This document shows, piece after piece, positions 11,436 through 23,600 of a DNA stretch of 64,000 nucleotides (the first letter of the stretch is position 1; each line of letters begins with the position of its first letter). The stretch spans positions 248,001 to 312,000 of the forward strand of contig JALIGW010000158.1 of assembly GCA_023053685.1 (NCBI GenBank). The letters are read 5' to 3'. The notes under the pieces are model-generated. The model did not search any database. It was not told where the DNA came from and saw only the letters and a list, made by a program, of their open reading frames with translations. The translations under genes were made by a program, and so were the position numbers. The stretch comes from Diadophis punctatus similis (taxonomy: Eukaryota; Chordata; Lepidosauria; Squamata; Dipsadidae).

Positions 11436-13425
11436 AGCTCTTCAGGGTAGGCTCGGAATCGAAAATCAAGCGAGAATTCGGCTTTCCAGCCTGTGGGGAA
11501 CAGGAATATGTGTTTCATTTTCATTTCTGAGGTGTTTGTCAAAAGTCATGTTTTTTGGCTGTATTGAGTCCTAAGGCGAATGCTGTGTTAGACTTTGGGC
11601 TAGCTCTTCAGGGAAAGGTCGGAATCAAAAATCAAGCGAGAATTCGGCTTTCCAGCCTGTGGGGAACAGGAATATGTGTTTCTTTTTCATTTCTGAGGTG
11701 TTTGTCAAAAGTGATGTTTTTGGGCTGAATTGAGAACTAAGGCGAATTCTGTGTTAGACATTGGGCTTTCTCTTCAGGGAAAGCTCGGAATCAAAAATCA
11801 AGCGAGAATTCGGCTTTCCAGCCTGTGGGGAACAGGAATATGTGTTTCATTTTCATTTCTGAGGTGTTTGTCAAAAGTCATGTTTTTTGGCTGTATTGAG
11901 TCCTAAGGCGAATGCTGTGTTAGACTTTGGGCTAGCTCTTCAGGGTAGGCTCGGAATCAAAATTCAAGCGAGAATTCGGCTTTCCAGCATGTGGGGAACA
12001 GGAATATGTGTTTCTTTTTCATTTCTGAGGTGTTTGTCAAAAGTCATGTTTTTGGACTGAATTGAATCCTAAGGCGAATGCTGTGTTAGACTTTCGGCTA
12101 GCTCTTCATGGTAGGCTCGGAATCGAAAATCAAGCGAGAATTTGGCTTTCCAGCCCGTGGGGAACAGGAATATGTGTTTCATTTTCATTTCTGAGGTGTT
12201 TGTCAAAAGTCATGTTTTTTGGCTGTATTGAGTCCTAAGGCGAATGCTGTGTTAGACTTTGGGCTAGCTCTTCAGGGTAGGCTCGGAATCAAAATTCAAG
12301 CGAGAATTCGGCTTTCCAGCCCGTGGGGAACAGGAATATGTGTTTCTTTTTCATTTCTGAGGTGTTTGTCAAAAGTGATGTTTTTGGGCTGAATTGAATC
12401 CTAAGGCGAATGCTGTGTTAGACTTTGGGCTAGCTCTTCAGGGTAGGCTCGGAATCGAAAATCAAGTGAGAATTCGGCTTTCTAGCATGTGGGGAACAGG
12501 AATATGTGTTTCTTTTTCATTTCTGAGGTGTTTGTCAAAAGTGATGTTTTTGGACAATTGAATCCTAAGACGAATGCTGTGTTAGACTTTCGGCTAGCTC
12601 TTCAGGGTAGGCTCGGAATCGAAAATCAAGCGAGAATTTGGCTTTCCAGCACGTGGGGAACAGGAATATGTGTTTCTTTTTCATTTCTGAGGTGTTTGTC
12701 AAAAGTGATGTTTTTGGACTGAATTGAATCCTAAGGTGAATGCTGTGTTAGACTTTCGGCTAGCCCTTCAGGGTAGGCTCAGAATCGAAAATCAAGCGAG
12801 AATTTGGCTTTCCAGCCCATGGGGAACAGGAATATGTGTTTCATTTTCATTTCTGAGGTGTTTGTCAAAAGTCATGTTTTTGGGCTGAATTGAGAAATAA
12901 GGCGAATGCTGTGTTAGACCTTGGGCTAGCTCTTCATGGAAAGGTCGGAATCGAAAATCAAGCGAGAATTTGGCTTTCCAGCACGTGGGGAACAGGAATA
13001 TGTGTTTCTTTTTCATTTCTGAGGTGTTTGTCAAAAGTCATGTTTTTGGACTGAATTGAATCCTAAGGCGAATGCTGTGTTAGACTTTCGGAGAGCTCTT
13101 CATGGTAGGCTCGGAATCGAAAATCAAGCGAGAATTTGGCTTTCCAGCCCCTGGGGAACAGGAATATGTGTTTCATTTTCATTTCTGAGGTGTTTGTCAA
13201 AAGTCATGTTTTTTGGCTGTATTGAGTCCTAAGGCGAATGCTGTGTTAGACTTTGGGCTAGCTCTTCAGGGTAGGCTCGGAATCAAAATTCAAGTGAGAA
13301 TTCGGCTTTCCAGCCCGTGGGGAACAGGAATATGTGTTTCTTTTTCATTTCTGAGGTGTTTGTCAAAAGTGATGTTTTTGGGCTGAATTGAATCCTAAGG
13401 CGAATGCTGTGTTAGACTTTGGGCT
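11436..13425 (+). repeat. U-derived segment plus CCCATGG/CATGGAAAGG monomers, 12 monomers
   Basis: Six monomers follow the order of U monomers 8-13 (with the last one GAATCC type). Then come an AAGACGAATG deletion monomer, a CACG/GGACTG unit, a unit with CCCATGG and GAGAAATAAGG (12762), a unit starting CATGGAAAGG (12928) and two more. The 12762-13093 pair recurs at 16411 and 19229 and is a useful marker of this composite. Confidence 0.7.
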
Positions 13426-15075
13426 AGCTCTTCAGGGTAGGCTCGGAATCGAAAATCAAGCGAGAATTCGGCTTTCTAGCATGTGGGGAACAGGAATATG
13501 TGTTTCTTTTTCATTTCTGAGGTGTTTGTCAAAAGTGATGTTTTTGGACAATTGAATCCTAAGGCGAATGCTGTGTTAGACTTTGGGCTAGCTCTTCAGG
13601 GTAGGCTCGGAATCGAAAATCAAGCGAGAATTTGGCTTTCCAGCACGTGGGGAACAGGAATATGTGTTTCTTTTTCATTTCTGAGGTGTTTGTCAAAAGT
13701 GATGTTTTTGGACTGAATTGAATCCTAAGGCGAATGCTGTGTTAGACTTTGGGCTAGCTCTTCAGGGTAGGCTCGGAATCGAAAATAAAGCGAGAATTCA
13801 GCTTTCCAGCCTGTGGGGAACAGGAATATGTGTTTCATTTTCATTTCTGAGGTGTTTGTCAAAAGTGATGTTTTTGGGCTGAATTGAGAAATAAGGCGAA
13901 TGCTGTGTTAGACCTTGGGCTAGCTCTTCAGGGTAGGCTCGGAATCAAAATTCAAGCGAGAATTCGGCTTTCCAGCCCGTAGGGAACAGGAATATGTGTT
14001 TCTTTTTCATTTCTGAGGTGTTTGTCAAAAGTTATATTTTTGGGCTGAATTGAATCCTAAGGCGAATGCTGTGTTAGACTTTCGGCTAGCTCTTCAGGGT
14101 AGGCTCGGAATCGAAAATCAAGCGAGAATTTTGCTTTCCAGCACGTGGGGAACAGGAATATGTCTTTCTTTTTCATTTCTGAGGTGTTTGTCAAAAGTGA
14201 TGTTTTTGGGCTGAATTGAATCCTAAGGCGAATGCTGTGTTAGACCTTGGGCTAGCTCTTCAGGGAAAGGTCGGAATCAAAAATCAAGCGAGGAATTCGG
14301 CTTTCCAGCCCGTGGGGAACAGGAATATGTGTTTCTTTTTCATTTCTGAGGTGTTTCTCAAAAGTGATGTTTTTGGGCTGTATTGAGAACTAAGGCGAAT
14401 TCCGTGTTAGACATTGGGATTTCTCTTTCGGGAAAGGTCGGAATCAAAAATCAAGCGAGAATTCGGCTTTCCAGCCTGTGGGGAACAGGAATATGTGTTT
14501 CTTTTTCATTTCTGAGGTGTTTGTCAAAAGTGATGTTTTTGGGCTGAATTGAGAACTAAGGCGAATTCTGTGTTAGACATTGGGCTTTCTCTTCAGGGAA
14601 AGCTCGGAATCAAAAATCAAGCGAGAATTCGGCTTTCCAGCCTGTGGGGAACAGGAATATGTGTTTCATTTTCATTTCTGAGGTGTTTGTCAAAAGTCAT
14701 GTTTTTTGGCTGTATTGAGTCCTAAGGCGAATGCTGTGTTAGACTTTGGGCTAGCTCTTCAGGGTAGGCTCGGAATCAAAATTCAAGCGAGAATTCGGCT
14801 TTCCAGCATGTGGGGAACAGGAATATGTGTTTCTTTTTCATTTCTGAGGTGTTTGTCAAAAGTCATGTTTTTGGACTGAATTGAATCCTAAGGCGAATGC
14901 TGTGTTAGACTTTCGGCTAGCTCTTCATGGTAGGCTCGGAATCGAAAATCAAGCGAGAATTTGGCTTTCCAGCCCGTGGGGAACAGGAATATGTGTTTCA
15001 TTTTCATTTCTGAGGTGTTTGTCAAAAGTCATGTTTTTTGGCTGTATTGAGTCCTAAGGCGAATGCTGTGTTAGA
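11485..15075 (+). repeat. 22-monomer tandem duplication, first copy (shift 3,649 bp)
   Basis: Aligned landmarks: 11389/15038, 12489/16138, 12792/16441 and 13483/17132, all 3,649 apart, falling to 3,648 after the one-base insertion near 14292. The order of subtypes is the same throughout. The left edge lies between monomer positions 44 and 57, where the copies switch from different to identical. Confidence 0.85.
13426..14586 (+). repeat. V block copy 4, hybrid last monomer
   Basis: Marked by CGAAAATAAAG near 13783, GTTATATTTTT near 14030 and ATGTCTTTC near 14161. It has a one-base insertion (GCGAGGAATTC) near 14292 that its 3.65-kb partner lacks. The monomer from 14421 is a hybrid: TTTCTCTTTCGGG at its start, then GGTCGG, a CTGTGG core and a GAGAACT end with AATTCTGTG. 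Confidence 0.75.
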
Positions 15076-15133
15076 CTTTCGGCTAGCTCTTCATGGTAGG
15101 CTCGGAATCGAAAATCAAGCGAGAATTTGGCTT

Positions 15134-18100
15134 TCCAGCCTGTGGGGAACAGGAATATGTGTTTCATTTTCATTTCTGAGGTGTTTGTCAAAAGTCATGT
15201 TTTTTGGCTGTATTGAGTCCTAAGGCGAATGCTGTGTTAGACTTTGGGCTAGCTCTTCAGGGAAAGGTCGGAATCAAAAATCAAGCGAGAATTCGGCTTT
15301 CCAGCCTGTGGGGAACAGGAATATGTGTTTCTTTTTCATTTCTGAGGTGTTTGTCAAAAGTGATGTTTTTGGGCTGAATTGAGAACTAAGGCGAATTCTG
15401 TGTTAGACATTGGGCTTTCTCTTCAGGGAAAGCTCGGAATCAAAAATCAAGCGAGAATTCGGCTTTCCAGCCTGTGGGGAACAGGAATATGTGTTTCATT
15501 TTCATTTCTGAGGTGTTTGTCAAAAGTCATGTTTTTTGGCTGTATTGAGTCCTAAGGCGAATGCTGTGTTAGACTTTGGGCTAGCTCTTCAGGGTAGGCT
15601 CGGAATCAAAATTCAAGCGAGAATTCGGCTTTCCAGCATGTGGGGAACAGGAATATGTGTTTCTTTTTCATTTCTGAGGTGTTTGTCAAAAGTCATGTTT
15701 TTGGACTGAATTGAATCCTAAGGCGAATGCTGTGTTAGACTTTCGGCTAGCTCTTCATGGTAGGCTCGGAATCGAAAATCAAGCGAGAATTTGGCTTTCC
15801 AGCCCGTGGGGAACAGGAATATGTGTTTCATTTTCATTTCTGAGGTGTTTGTCAAAAGTCATGTTTTTTGGCTGTATTGAGTCCTAAGGCGAATGCTGTG
15901 TTAGACTTTGGGCTAGCTCTTCAGGGTAGGCTCGGAATCAAAATTCAAGCGAGAATTCGGCTTTCCAGCCCGTGGGGAACAGGAATATGTGTTTCTTTTT
16001 CATTTCTGAGGTGTTTGTCAAAAGTGATGTTTTTGGGCTGAATTGAATCCTAAGGCGAATGCTGTGTTAGACTTTGGGCTAGCTCTTCAGGGTAGGCTCG
16101 GAATCGAAAATCAAGTGAGAATTCGGCTTTCTAGCATGTGGGGAACAGGAATATGTGTTTCTTTTTCATTTCTGAGGTGTTTGTCAAAAGTGATGTTTTT
16201 GGACAATTGAATCCTAAGACGAATGCTGTGTTAGACTTTCGGCTAGCTCTTCAGGGTAGGCTCGGAATCGAAAATCAAGCGAGAATTTGGCTTTCCAGCA
16301 CGTGGGGAACAGGAATATGTGTTTCTTTTTCATTTCTGAGGTGTTTGTCAAAAGTGATGTTTTTGGACTGAATTGAATCCTAAGGTGAATGCTGTGTTAG
16401 ACTTTCGGCTAGCCCTTCAGGGTAGGCTCAGAATCGAAAATCAAGCGAGAATTTGGCTTTCCAGCCCATGGGGAACAGGAATATGTGTTTCATTTTCATT
16501 TCTGAGGTGTTTGTCAAAAGTCATGTTTTTGGGCTGAATTGAGAAATAAGGCGAATGCTGTGTTAGACCTTGGGCTAGCTCTTCATGGAAAGGTCGGAAT
16601 CGAAAATCAAGCGAGAATTTGGCTTTCCAGCACGTGGGGAACAGGAATATGTGTTTCTTTTTCATTTCTGAGGTGTTTGTCAAAAGTCATGTTTTTGGAC
16701 TGAATTGAATCCTAAGGCGAATGCTGTGTTAGACTTTCGGAGAGCTCTTCATGGTAGGCTCGGAATCGAAAATCAAGCGAGAATTTGGCTTTCCAGCCCC
16801 TGGGGAACAGGAATATGTGTTTCATTTTCATTTCTGAGGTGTTTGTCAAAAGTCATGTTTTTTGGCTGTATTGAGTCCTAAGGCGAATGCTGTGTTAGAC
16901 TTTGGGCTAGCTCTTCAGGGTAGGCTCGGAATCAAAATTCAAGCGAGAATTCGGCTTTCCAGCCCGTGGGGAACAGGAATATGTGTTTCTTTTTCATTTC
17001 TGAGGTGTTTGTCAAAAGTGATGTTTTTGGGCTGAATTGAATCCTAAGGCGAATGCTGTGTTAGACTTTGGGCTAGCTCTTCAGGGTAGGCTCGGAATCG
17101 AAAATCAAGCGAGAATTCGGCTTTCTAGCATGTGGGGAACAGGAATATGTGTTTCTTTTTCATTTCTGAGGTGTTTGTCAAAAGTGATGTTTTTGGACAA
17201 TTGAATCCTAAGGCGAATGCTGTGTTAGACTTTGGGCTAGCTCTTCAGGGTAGGCTCGGAATCGAAAATCAAGCGAGAATTTGGCTTTCCAGCACGTGGG
17301 GAACAGGAATATGTGTTTCTTTTTCATTTCTGAGGTGTTTGTCAAAAGTGATGTTTTTGGACTGAATTGAATCCTAAGGCGAATGCTGTGTTAGACTTTG
17401 GGCTAGCTCTTCAGGGTAGGCTCGGAATCGAAAATAAAGCGAGAATTCAGCTTTCCAGCCTGTGGGGAACAGGAATATGTGTTTCATTTTCATTTCTGAG
17501 GTGTTTGTCAAAAGTGATGTTTTTGGGCTGAATTGAGAAATAAGGCGAATGCTGTGTTAGACCTTGGGCTAGCTCTTCAGGGTAGGCTCGGAATCAAAAT
17601 TCAAGCGAGAATTCGGCTTTCCAGCCCGTAGGGAACAGGAATATGTGTTTCTTTTTCATTTCTGAGGTGTTTGTCAAAAGTTATATTTTTGGGCTGAATT
17701 GAATCCTAAGGCGAATGCTGTGTTAGACTTTCGGCTAGCTCTTCAGGGTAGGCTCGGAATCGAAAATCAAGCGAGAATTTTGCTTTCCAGCACGTGGGGA
17801 ACAGGAATATGTCTTTCTTTTTCATTTCTGAGGTGTTTGTCAAAAGTGATGTTTTTGGGCTGAATTGAATCCTAAGGCGAATGCTGTGTTAGACCTTGGG
17901 CTAGCTCTTCAGGGAAAGGTCGGAATCAAAAATCAAGCGAGAATTCGGCTTTCCAGCCCGTGGGGAACAGGAATATGTGTTTCTTTTTCATTTCTGAGGT
18001 GTTTCTCAAAAGTGATGTTTTTGGGCTGTATTGAGAACTAAGGCGAATTCCGTGTTAGACATTGGGATTTCTCTTTCGGGAAAGGTCGGAATCAAAAATC

Positions 18101-18723
18101 AAGCGAGAATTCGGCTTTCCAGCCTGTGGGGAACAGGAATATGTGTTTCTTTTTCATTTCTGAGGTGTTTGTCAAAAGTGATGTTTTTGGGCTGAATTGA
18201 GAACTAAGGCGAATTCTGTGTTAGACATTGGGCTTTCTCTTCAGGGAAAGCTCGGAATCAAAAATCAAGCGAGAATTCGGCTTTCCAGCCTGTGGGGAAC
18301 AGGAATATGTGTTTCATTTTCATTTCTGAGGTGTTTGTCAAAAGTCATGTTTTTTGGCTGTATTGAGTCCTAAGGCGAATGCTGTGTTAGACTTTGGGCT
18401 AGCTCTTCAGGGTAGGCTCGGAATCAAAATTCAAGCGAGAATTCGGCTTTCCAGCATGTGGGGAACAGGAATATGTGTTTCTTTTTCATTTCTGAGGTGT
18501 TTGTCAAAAGTCATGTTTTTGGACTGAATTGAATCCTAAGGCGAATGCTGTGTTAGACTTTCGGCTAGCTCTTCATGGTAGGCTCGGAATCGAAAATCAA
18601 GCGAGAATTTGGCTTTCCAGCCCGTGGGGAACAGGAATATGTGTTTCATTTTCATTTCTGAGGTGTTTGTCAAAAGTCATGTTTTTTGGCTGTATTGAGT
18701 CCTAAGGCGAATGCTGTGTTAGA
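15134..18723 (+). repeat. 22-monomer tandem duplication, second copy
   Basis: Same order as the preceding copy, including V copy 5. The join is the monomer at 15085-15250. It begins as the CATGG/AATTTGG type found at 14919 and ends as the CCTG/GTATTGAGTCC type found at 11436, as expected for an in-register exchange inside one monomer. The right end differs because the next monomer reads AGACATTGGGC with CAAAATTC. Confidence 0.85.
17075..18234 (+). repeat. V block copy 5 (last recognisable V)
   Basis: It aligns with V copy 4 at a shift of 3,649 bp, including GTTATATTTTT near 17680, CCCGTAGGG, GAATTTTGC and the hybrid monomer at 18069. I find no CGAAAATAAAG mark to the right of it, so the U/V alternation ends here. 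Confidence 0.78.
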
Positions 18724-19918
18724 CATTGGGCTAGCTCTTCAGGGTAGGCTCGGAATCAAAATTCAAGCGAGAATTCGGCTTTCCAGCCCGTGGGGAACAG
18801 GAATATGTGTTTCTTTTTCATTTCTGAGGTGTTTGTCAAAAGTGATGTTTTTGGGCTGAATTGAATCCTAAGGCGAATGCTGTGTTAGACTTTGGGCTAG
18901 CTCTTCAGGGTAGGCTCGGAATCGAAAATCAAGTGAGAATTCGGCTTTCTAGCATGTGGGGAACAGGAAGATGTGTTTCTTTTTCATTTCTGAGGTGTTT
19001 GTCAAAAGTGATGTTTTTGGACAATTGAATCCTAAGACGAATGCTGTGTTAGACTTTCGGCTAGCTCTTCAGGGTAGGCTCGGAATCGAAAATCAAGCGA
19101 GAATTTGGCTTTCCAGCACGTGGGGAACAGGAATATGTGTTTCTTTTTCATTTCTGAGGTGTTTGTCAAAAGTGATGTTTTTGGACTGAATTGAATCCTA
19201 AGGTGAATGCTGTGTTAGACTTTCGGCTAGCTCTTCAGGGTAGGCTCGGAATCGAAAATCAAGCGAGAATTTGGCTTTCCAGCCCATGGGGAACAGGAAT
19301 ATGTGTTTCATTTTCATTTCTGAGGTGTTTGTCAAAAGTCATGTTGTTGGGCTGAATTGAGAAATAAGGCGAATGCTGTGTTAGACCTTGGGCTAGCTCT
19401 TCATGGAAAGGTCGGAATCGAAAATCAAGCGAGAATTTGGCTTTCCAGCACATGGGGAACAGGAATATGTGTTTCTTTTTCATTTCTGAGGTGTTTGTCA
19501 AAAGTCATGTTTTTGGACTGAATTGAATCCTAAGGCGAATGCTGTGTTAGACTTTCGGAGAGCTCTTCATGGTAGGCTCGGAATCGAAAATCAAGCGAGA
19601 ATTTGGCTTTCCAGCCCGTGGGGAACAGGAATATGTGTTTCATTTTCATTTCTGAGGTGTTTGTCAAAAGTCATGTTTTTTGGCTGTATTGAGTCCTAAG
19701 GCGAATGCTGTGTTAGACTTTGGGCTAGCTCTTCAGGGTAGGCTCGGAATCAAAATTCAAGCGAGAATTCGGCTTTCCAGCCCGTGGGGAACAGGAATAT
19801 GTGTTTCTTTTTCATTTCTGAGGTGTTTGTCAAAAGTGATGTTTTTGGGCTGAATTGAATCCTAAGGCGAATGCTGTGTTAGACTTTGGGCTAGCTCTTC
19901 AGGGTAGGCTCGGAATCG
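18083..19918 (+). repeat. 17-monomer-shift duplicate of 15265-17100
   Basis: Landmarks 2,818 bp apart: CTTCATGG monomer 15751/18569, deletion monomer 16138/18956 and the CCCATGG/CATGGAAAGG pair 16411/19229. Private changes here are GGAAGATG near 18967, CATGTTGTTGG near 19341 and CACATGG near 19449. Homology fades around 19.92 kb, where the sequence switches to the AATTCAGC/CAAATGC deletion monomer typical of U. Confidence 0.75.
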
Positions 19919-20660
19919 AAAATCAAGTGAGAATTCAGCTTTCTAGCATGTGGGGAACAGGAATATGTGTTTCTTTTTCATTTCTGAGGTGTTTGTCAAA
20001 AGTGATGTTTTTGGACAATTGAATCCTAAGGCAAATGCTGTGTTAGACTTTCGGCTAGCTCTTCAGGGTAGGCTCGGAATCGAAAATCAAGCGAGAATTT
20101 GGCTTTCCAGCACGTGGGGAACAGGAATATGTGTTTCTTTTTCATTTCTGAGGTGTTTGTCAAAAGTGATGTTTTTGGACTGAATTGAATCCTAAGGTGA
20201 ATGCTGTGTTAGACTTTCGGCTAGCTCTTCAGGGTAGGCTCGGAATCGAAAATCAAGCGAGAATTTGGCTTTCCAGCCCGTGGGGAACAGGAATATGTGT
20301 TTCATTTTCATTTCTGAGGTGTTTGTCAAAAGTCATGTTTTTTGGCTGTATTGAGTCCTAAGGCGAATGCTGTGTTAGACTTTGGGCTAGCTCTTCAGGG
20401 TAGGCTCGGAATAGAAATTCAAGCGAGAATTCGGCTTTCCAGCACGTGGGGAACAGGAATATGTGTTTCTTTTTCATTTCTGAGGTGTTTGTCAAAAGTG
20501 ATGTTTTTGGACTGAATTGAGAACTAAGGCGAATTCCGTGTTAGACATTGGGCTTTCTCTTCAGGGAAAGCTCGGAATCAAAAATCAAGCGAGAATTCGG
20601 CTTTCCAGCCTGTGGGGAACAGGAATATGTGTTTCATTTTCATTTCTGAGGTGTTTGTCA
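19919..20660 (+). repeat. U-like monomers
   Basis: It resembles U copies 1-3: AAGTGAG/AATTCAGC deletion monomer, AAGGCAAATG, then GGTGAATG, CCCG/GTATTGAG and CACG units. The next monomer carries AATAGAAATTC and a GGACTG/GAGAACT hybrid end (near 20412-20530), both private. It leads into the large duplication at about 20.66 kb. Confidence 0.65.
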
Positions 20661-23600
20661 AAAGTGATGTTTTTTGGCTGTATTGAGTCCTAAGGCGAAT
20701 GCTGTGTTAGACTTTGGGCTAGCTCTTCAGGGTAGGCTCGGAATCAAAATTCAAGCGAGAATTCGGCTTTCCAGCACGTGGGGAACAGGAATATGTGTTT
20801 CTTTTTCATTTCTGAGGTGTTTGTCAAAAGTGATGTTTTTGGGCTGAATTGAGAACTAAGGCGAATTCCGTGTTAGACATTGGGCTTTCTCTTCAGGGAA
20901 AGCTCGGAATCAAAAATCAAGCGAGAATTCGGCTTTCCAGCCTGTGGGGAACAGGAATATGTGTTTCATTTTCATTTCTGAGGTGTTTGTCAAAAGTGAT
21001 GTTTTTTGGCTGTATTGAGTCCTAAGGCGAATGCTGTGTTAGACTTTGGGCTAGCTCTTCAGGGAAAGGTCGGAATCAAAAATCAAGCGAGAATTCGGCT
21101 TTCCAGCCTGTGGGGAACAGGAATATGTGTTTCTTTTTCATTTCTGAGGTGTTTGTCAAAAGTGATGTTTTTGGGCTGAATTGAGAACTAAGGCGAATTC
21201 TGTGTTAGACATTGGGCTTTCTCTTCAGGGAAAGCTCGGAATCAAAAATCAAGCGAGAATTCGGCTTTCCAGCCTGTGGGGAACAGGAATATGTGTTTCA
21301 TTTTCATTTCTGAGGTGTTTGTCAAAAGTCATGTTTTTTGGCTGTATTGAGTCCTAAGGCGAATGCTGTGTTAGACTTTGGGCTAGCTCTTCAGGGTAGG
21401 CTCGGAATCAAAAATCAAGCGAGAATTCGGCTTTCCAGCATGTGGGGAACAGGAATATGTGTTTCTTTTTCATTTCTGAGGTGTTTGTCAAAAGTCATGT
21501 TTTTGGACTGAATTGAATCCTAAGGCGAATGCTGTGTTAGACTTTCGGCTAGCTCTTCATGGTAGGCTCGGAATCGAAAATCAAGCGAGAATTTGGCTTT
21601 CCAGCCCGTGGGGAACAGGAATATGTGTTTCATTTTCATTTCTGAGGTGTTTGTCAAAAGTCATGTTTTTTGGCTGTATTGAGTCCTAAGGCGAATGCTG
21701 TGTTAGACTTTGGGCTAGCTCTTCAGGGTAGGCTCGGAATCAAAATTCAAGCGAGAATTCGGCTTTCCAGCCCGTGGGGAACAGGAATATGTGTTTCTTT
21801 TTCATTTCTGAGGTGTTTGTCAAAAGTGATGTTTTTGGGCTGAATTGAATCCTAAGGCGAATGCTGTGTTAGACTTTGGGCTAGCTCTTCAGGGTAGGCT
21901 CGGAATCGAAAATCAAGTGAGAATTCGGCTTTCTAGCATGTGGGGAACAGGAATATGTGTTTCTTTTTCATTTCTGAGGTGTTTGTCAAAAGTGATGTTT
22001 TTGGACAATTGAATCCTAAGACGAATGCTGTGTTAGACTTTCGGCTAGCTCTTCAGGGTAGGCTCGGAATCGAAAATCAAGCGAGAATTTGGCTTTCCAG
22101 CACGTGGGGAACAGGAATATGTGTTTCTTTTTCATTTCTGAGGTGTTTGTCAAAAGTGATGTTTTTGGACTGAATTGAATCCTAAGGTGAATGCTGTGTT
22201 AGACTTTCGGCTAGCTCTTCAGGGTAGGCTCGGAATCGAAAATCAAGCGAGAATTTGGCTTTCCAGCCCATGGGGAACAGGAATATGTGTTTCATTTTCA
22301 TTTCTGAGGTGTTTGTCAAAAGTCATGTTTTTTGGCTGTATTGAGTCCTAAGGCGAATGCTGTGTTAGACTTTGGGCTAGCTCTTCAGGGTAGGCTCGGA
22401 ATCAAAATTCAAGCGAGAATTCGGCTTTCCAGCACGTGGGGAACAGGAATATGTGTTTCTTTTTCATTTCTGAGGTGTTTGTCAAAAGTGATGTTTTTGG
22501 GCTGAATTGAGAACTAAGGCGAATTCCGTGTTAGACATTGGGCTTTCTCTTCAGGGAAAGCTCGGAATCAAAAATCAAGCGAGAATTCGGCTTTCCAGCC
22601 TGTGGGGAACAGGAATATGTGTTTCATTTTCATTTCTGAGGTGTTTGTCAAAAGTCATGTTTTTTGGCTGTATTGAGTCCTAAGGCGAATGCTGTGTTAG
22701 ACTTTGGGCTAGCTCTTCAGGGTAGGCTCGGAATCGAAAATCAAGCGAGAATTCGGCTTTCCAGCCTGTGGGGAACAGGAATATGTGTTTCATTTTCATT
22801 TCTGAGGTGTTTGTCAAAAGTCATGTTTTTTGGCTGTATTGAGTCCTAAGGCGAATGCTGTGTTAGACTTTGGGCTAGCTCTTCAGGGAAAGGTCGGAAT
22901 CAAAAATCAAGCGAGAATTCGGCTTTCCAGCCTGTGGGGAACAGGAATATGTGTTTCTTTTTCATTTCTGAGGTGTTTGTCAAAAGTGATGTTTTTGGGC
23001 TGAATTGAGAACTAAGGCGAATTCCGTGTTAGACATTGGGCTTTCTCTTCAGGGAAAGCTCGGAATCAAAAATCAAGCGAGAATTCGGCTTTCCAGCCTG
23101 TGGGGAACAGGAATATGTGTTTCATTTTCATTTCTGAGGTGTTTGTCAAAAGTGATGTTTTTGGGCTGAATTGAGAACTAAGGCGAATTCCGTGTTAGAC
23201 ATTGGGATTTCTCTTCAGGGTAGGCTCGGAATCAAAATTCAAGCGAGAATTCGGCTTTCCAGCCCGTGGGGAACAGGAATATGTGTTTCTTTTTTATTTC
23301 TGAGGTGTTTGTCAAAAGTGATGTTTTTGGACTGAATTGAATCCTAAGGCGAATGCTGTGTTAGACTTTGGGCTAGCTCTTCAGGGTAGGCTCGGAATCA
23401 AAATTCAAGCGAGAATTCGGCTTTCCAGCCCGTGGGGAACAGAAATATGTGTTTCTTTTTCATTTCTGAGGTGTTTGTCAAAAGTGATGTTTTTGGGCTG
23501 AATTGAATCCTAAGGCGAATGCTGTGTTAGACTTTGGGCTAGCTCTTCAGGGTAGGCTCGGAATCGAAAATCAAGTGAGAATTCGGCTTTCTAGCATGTG

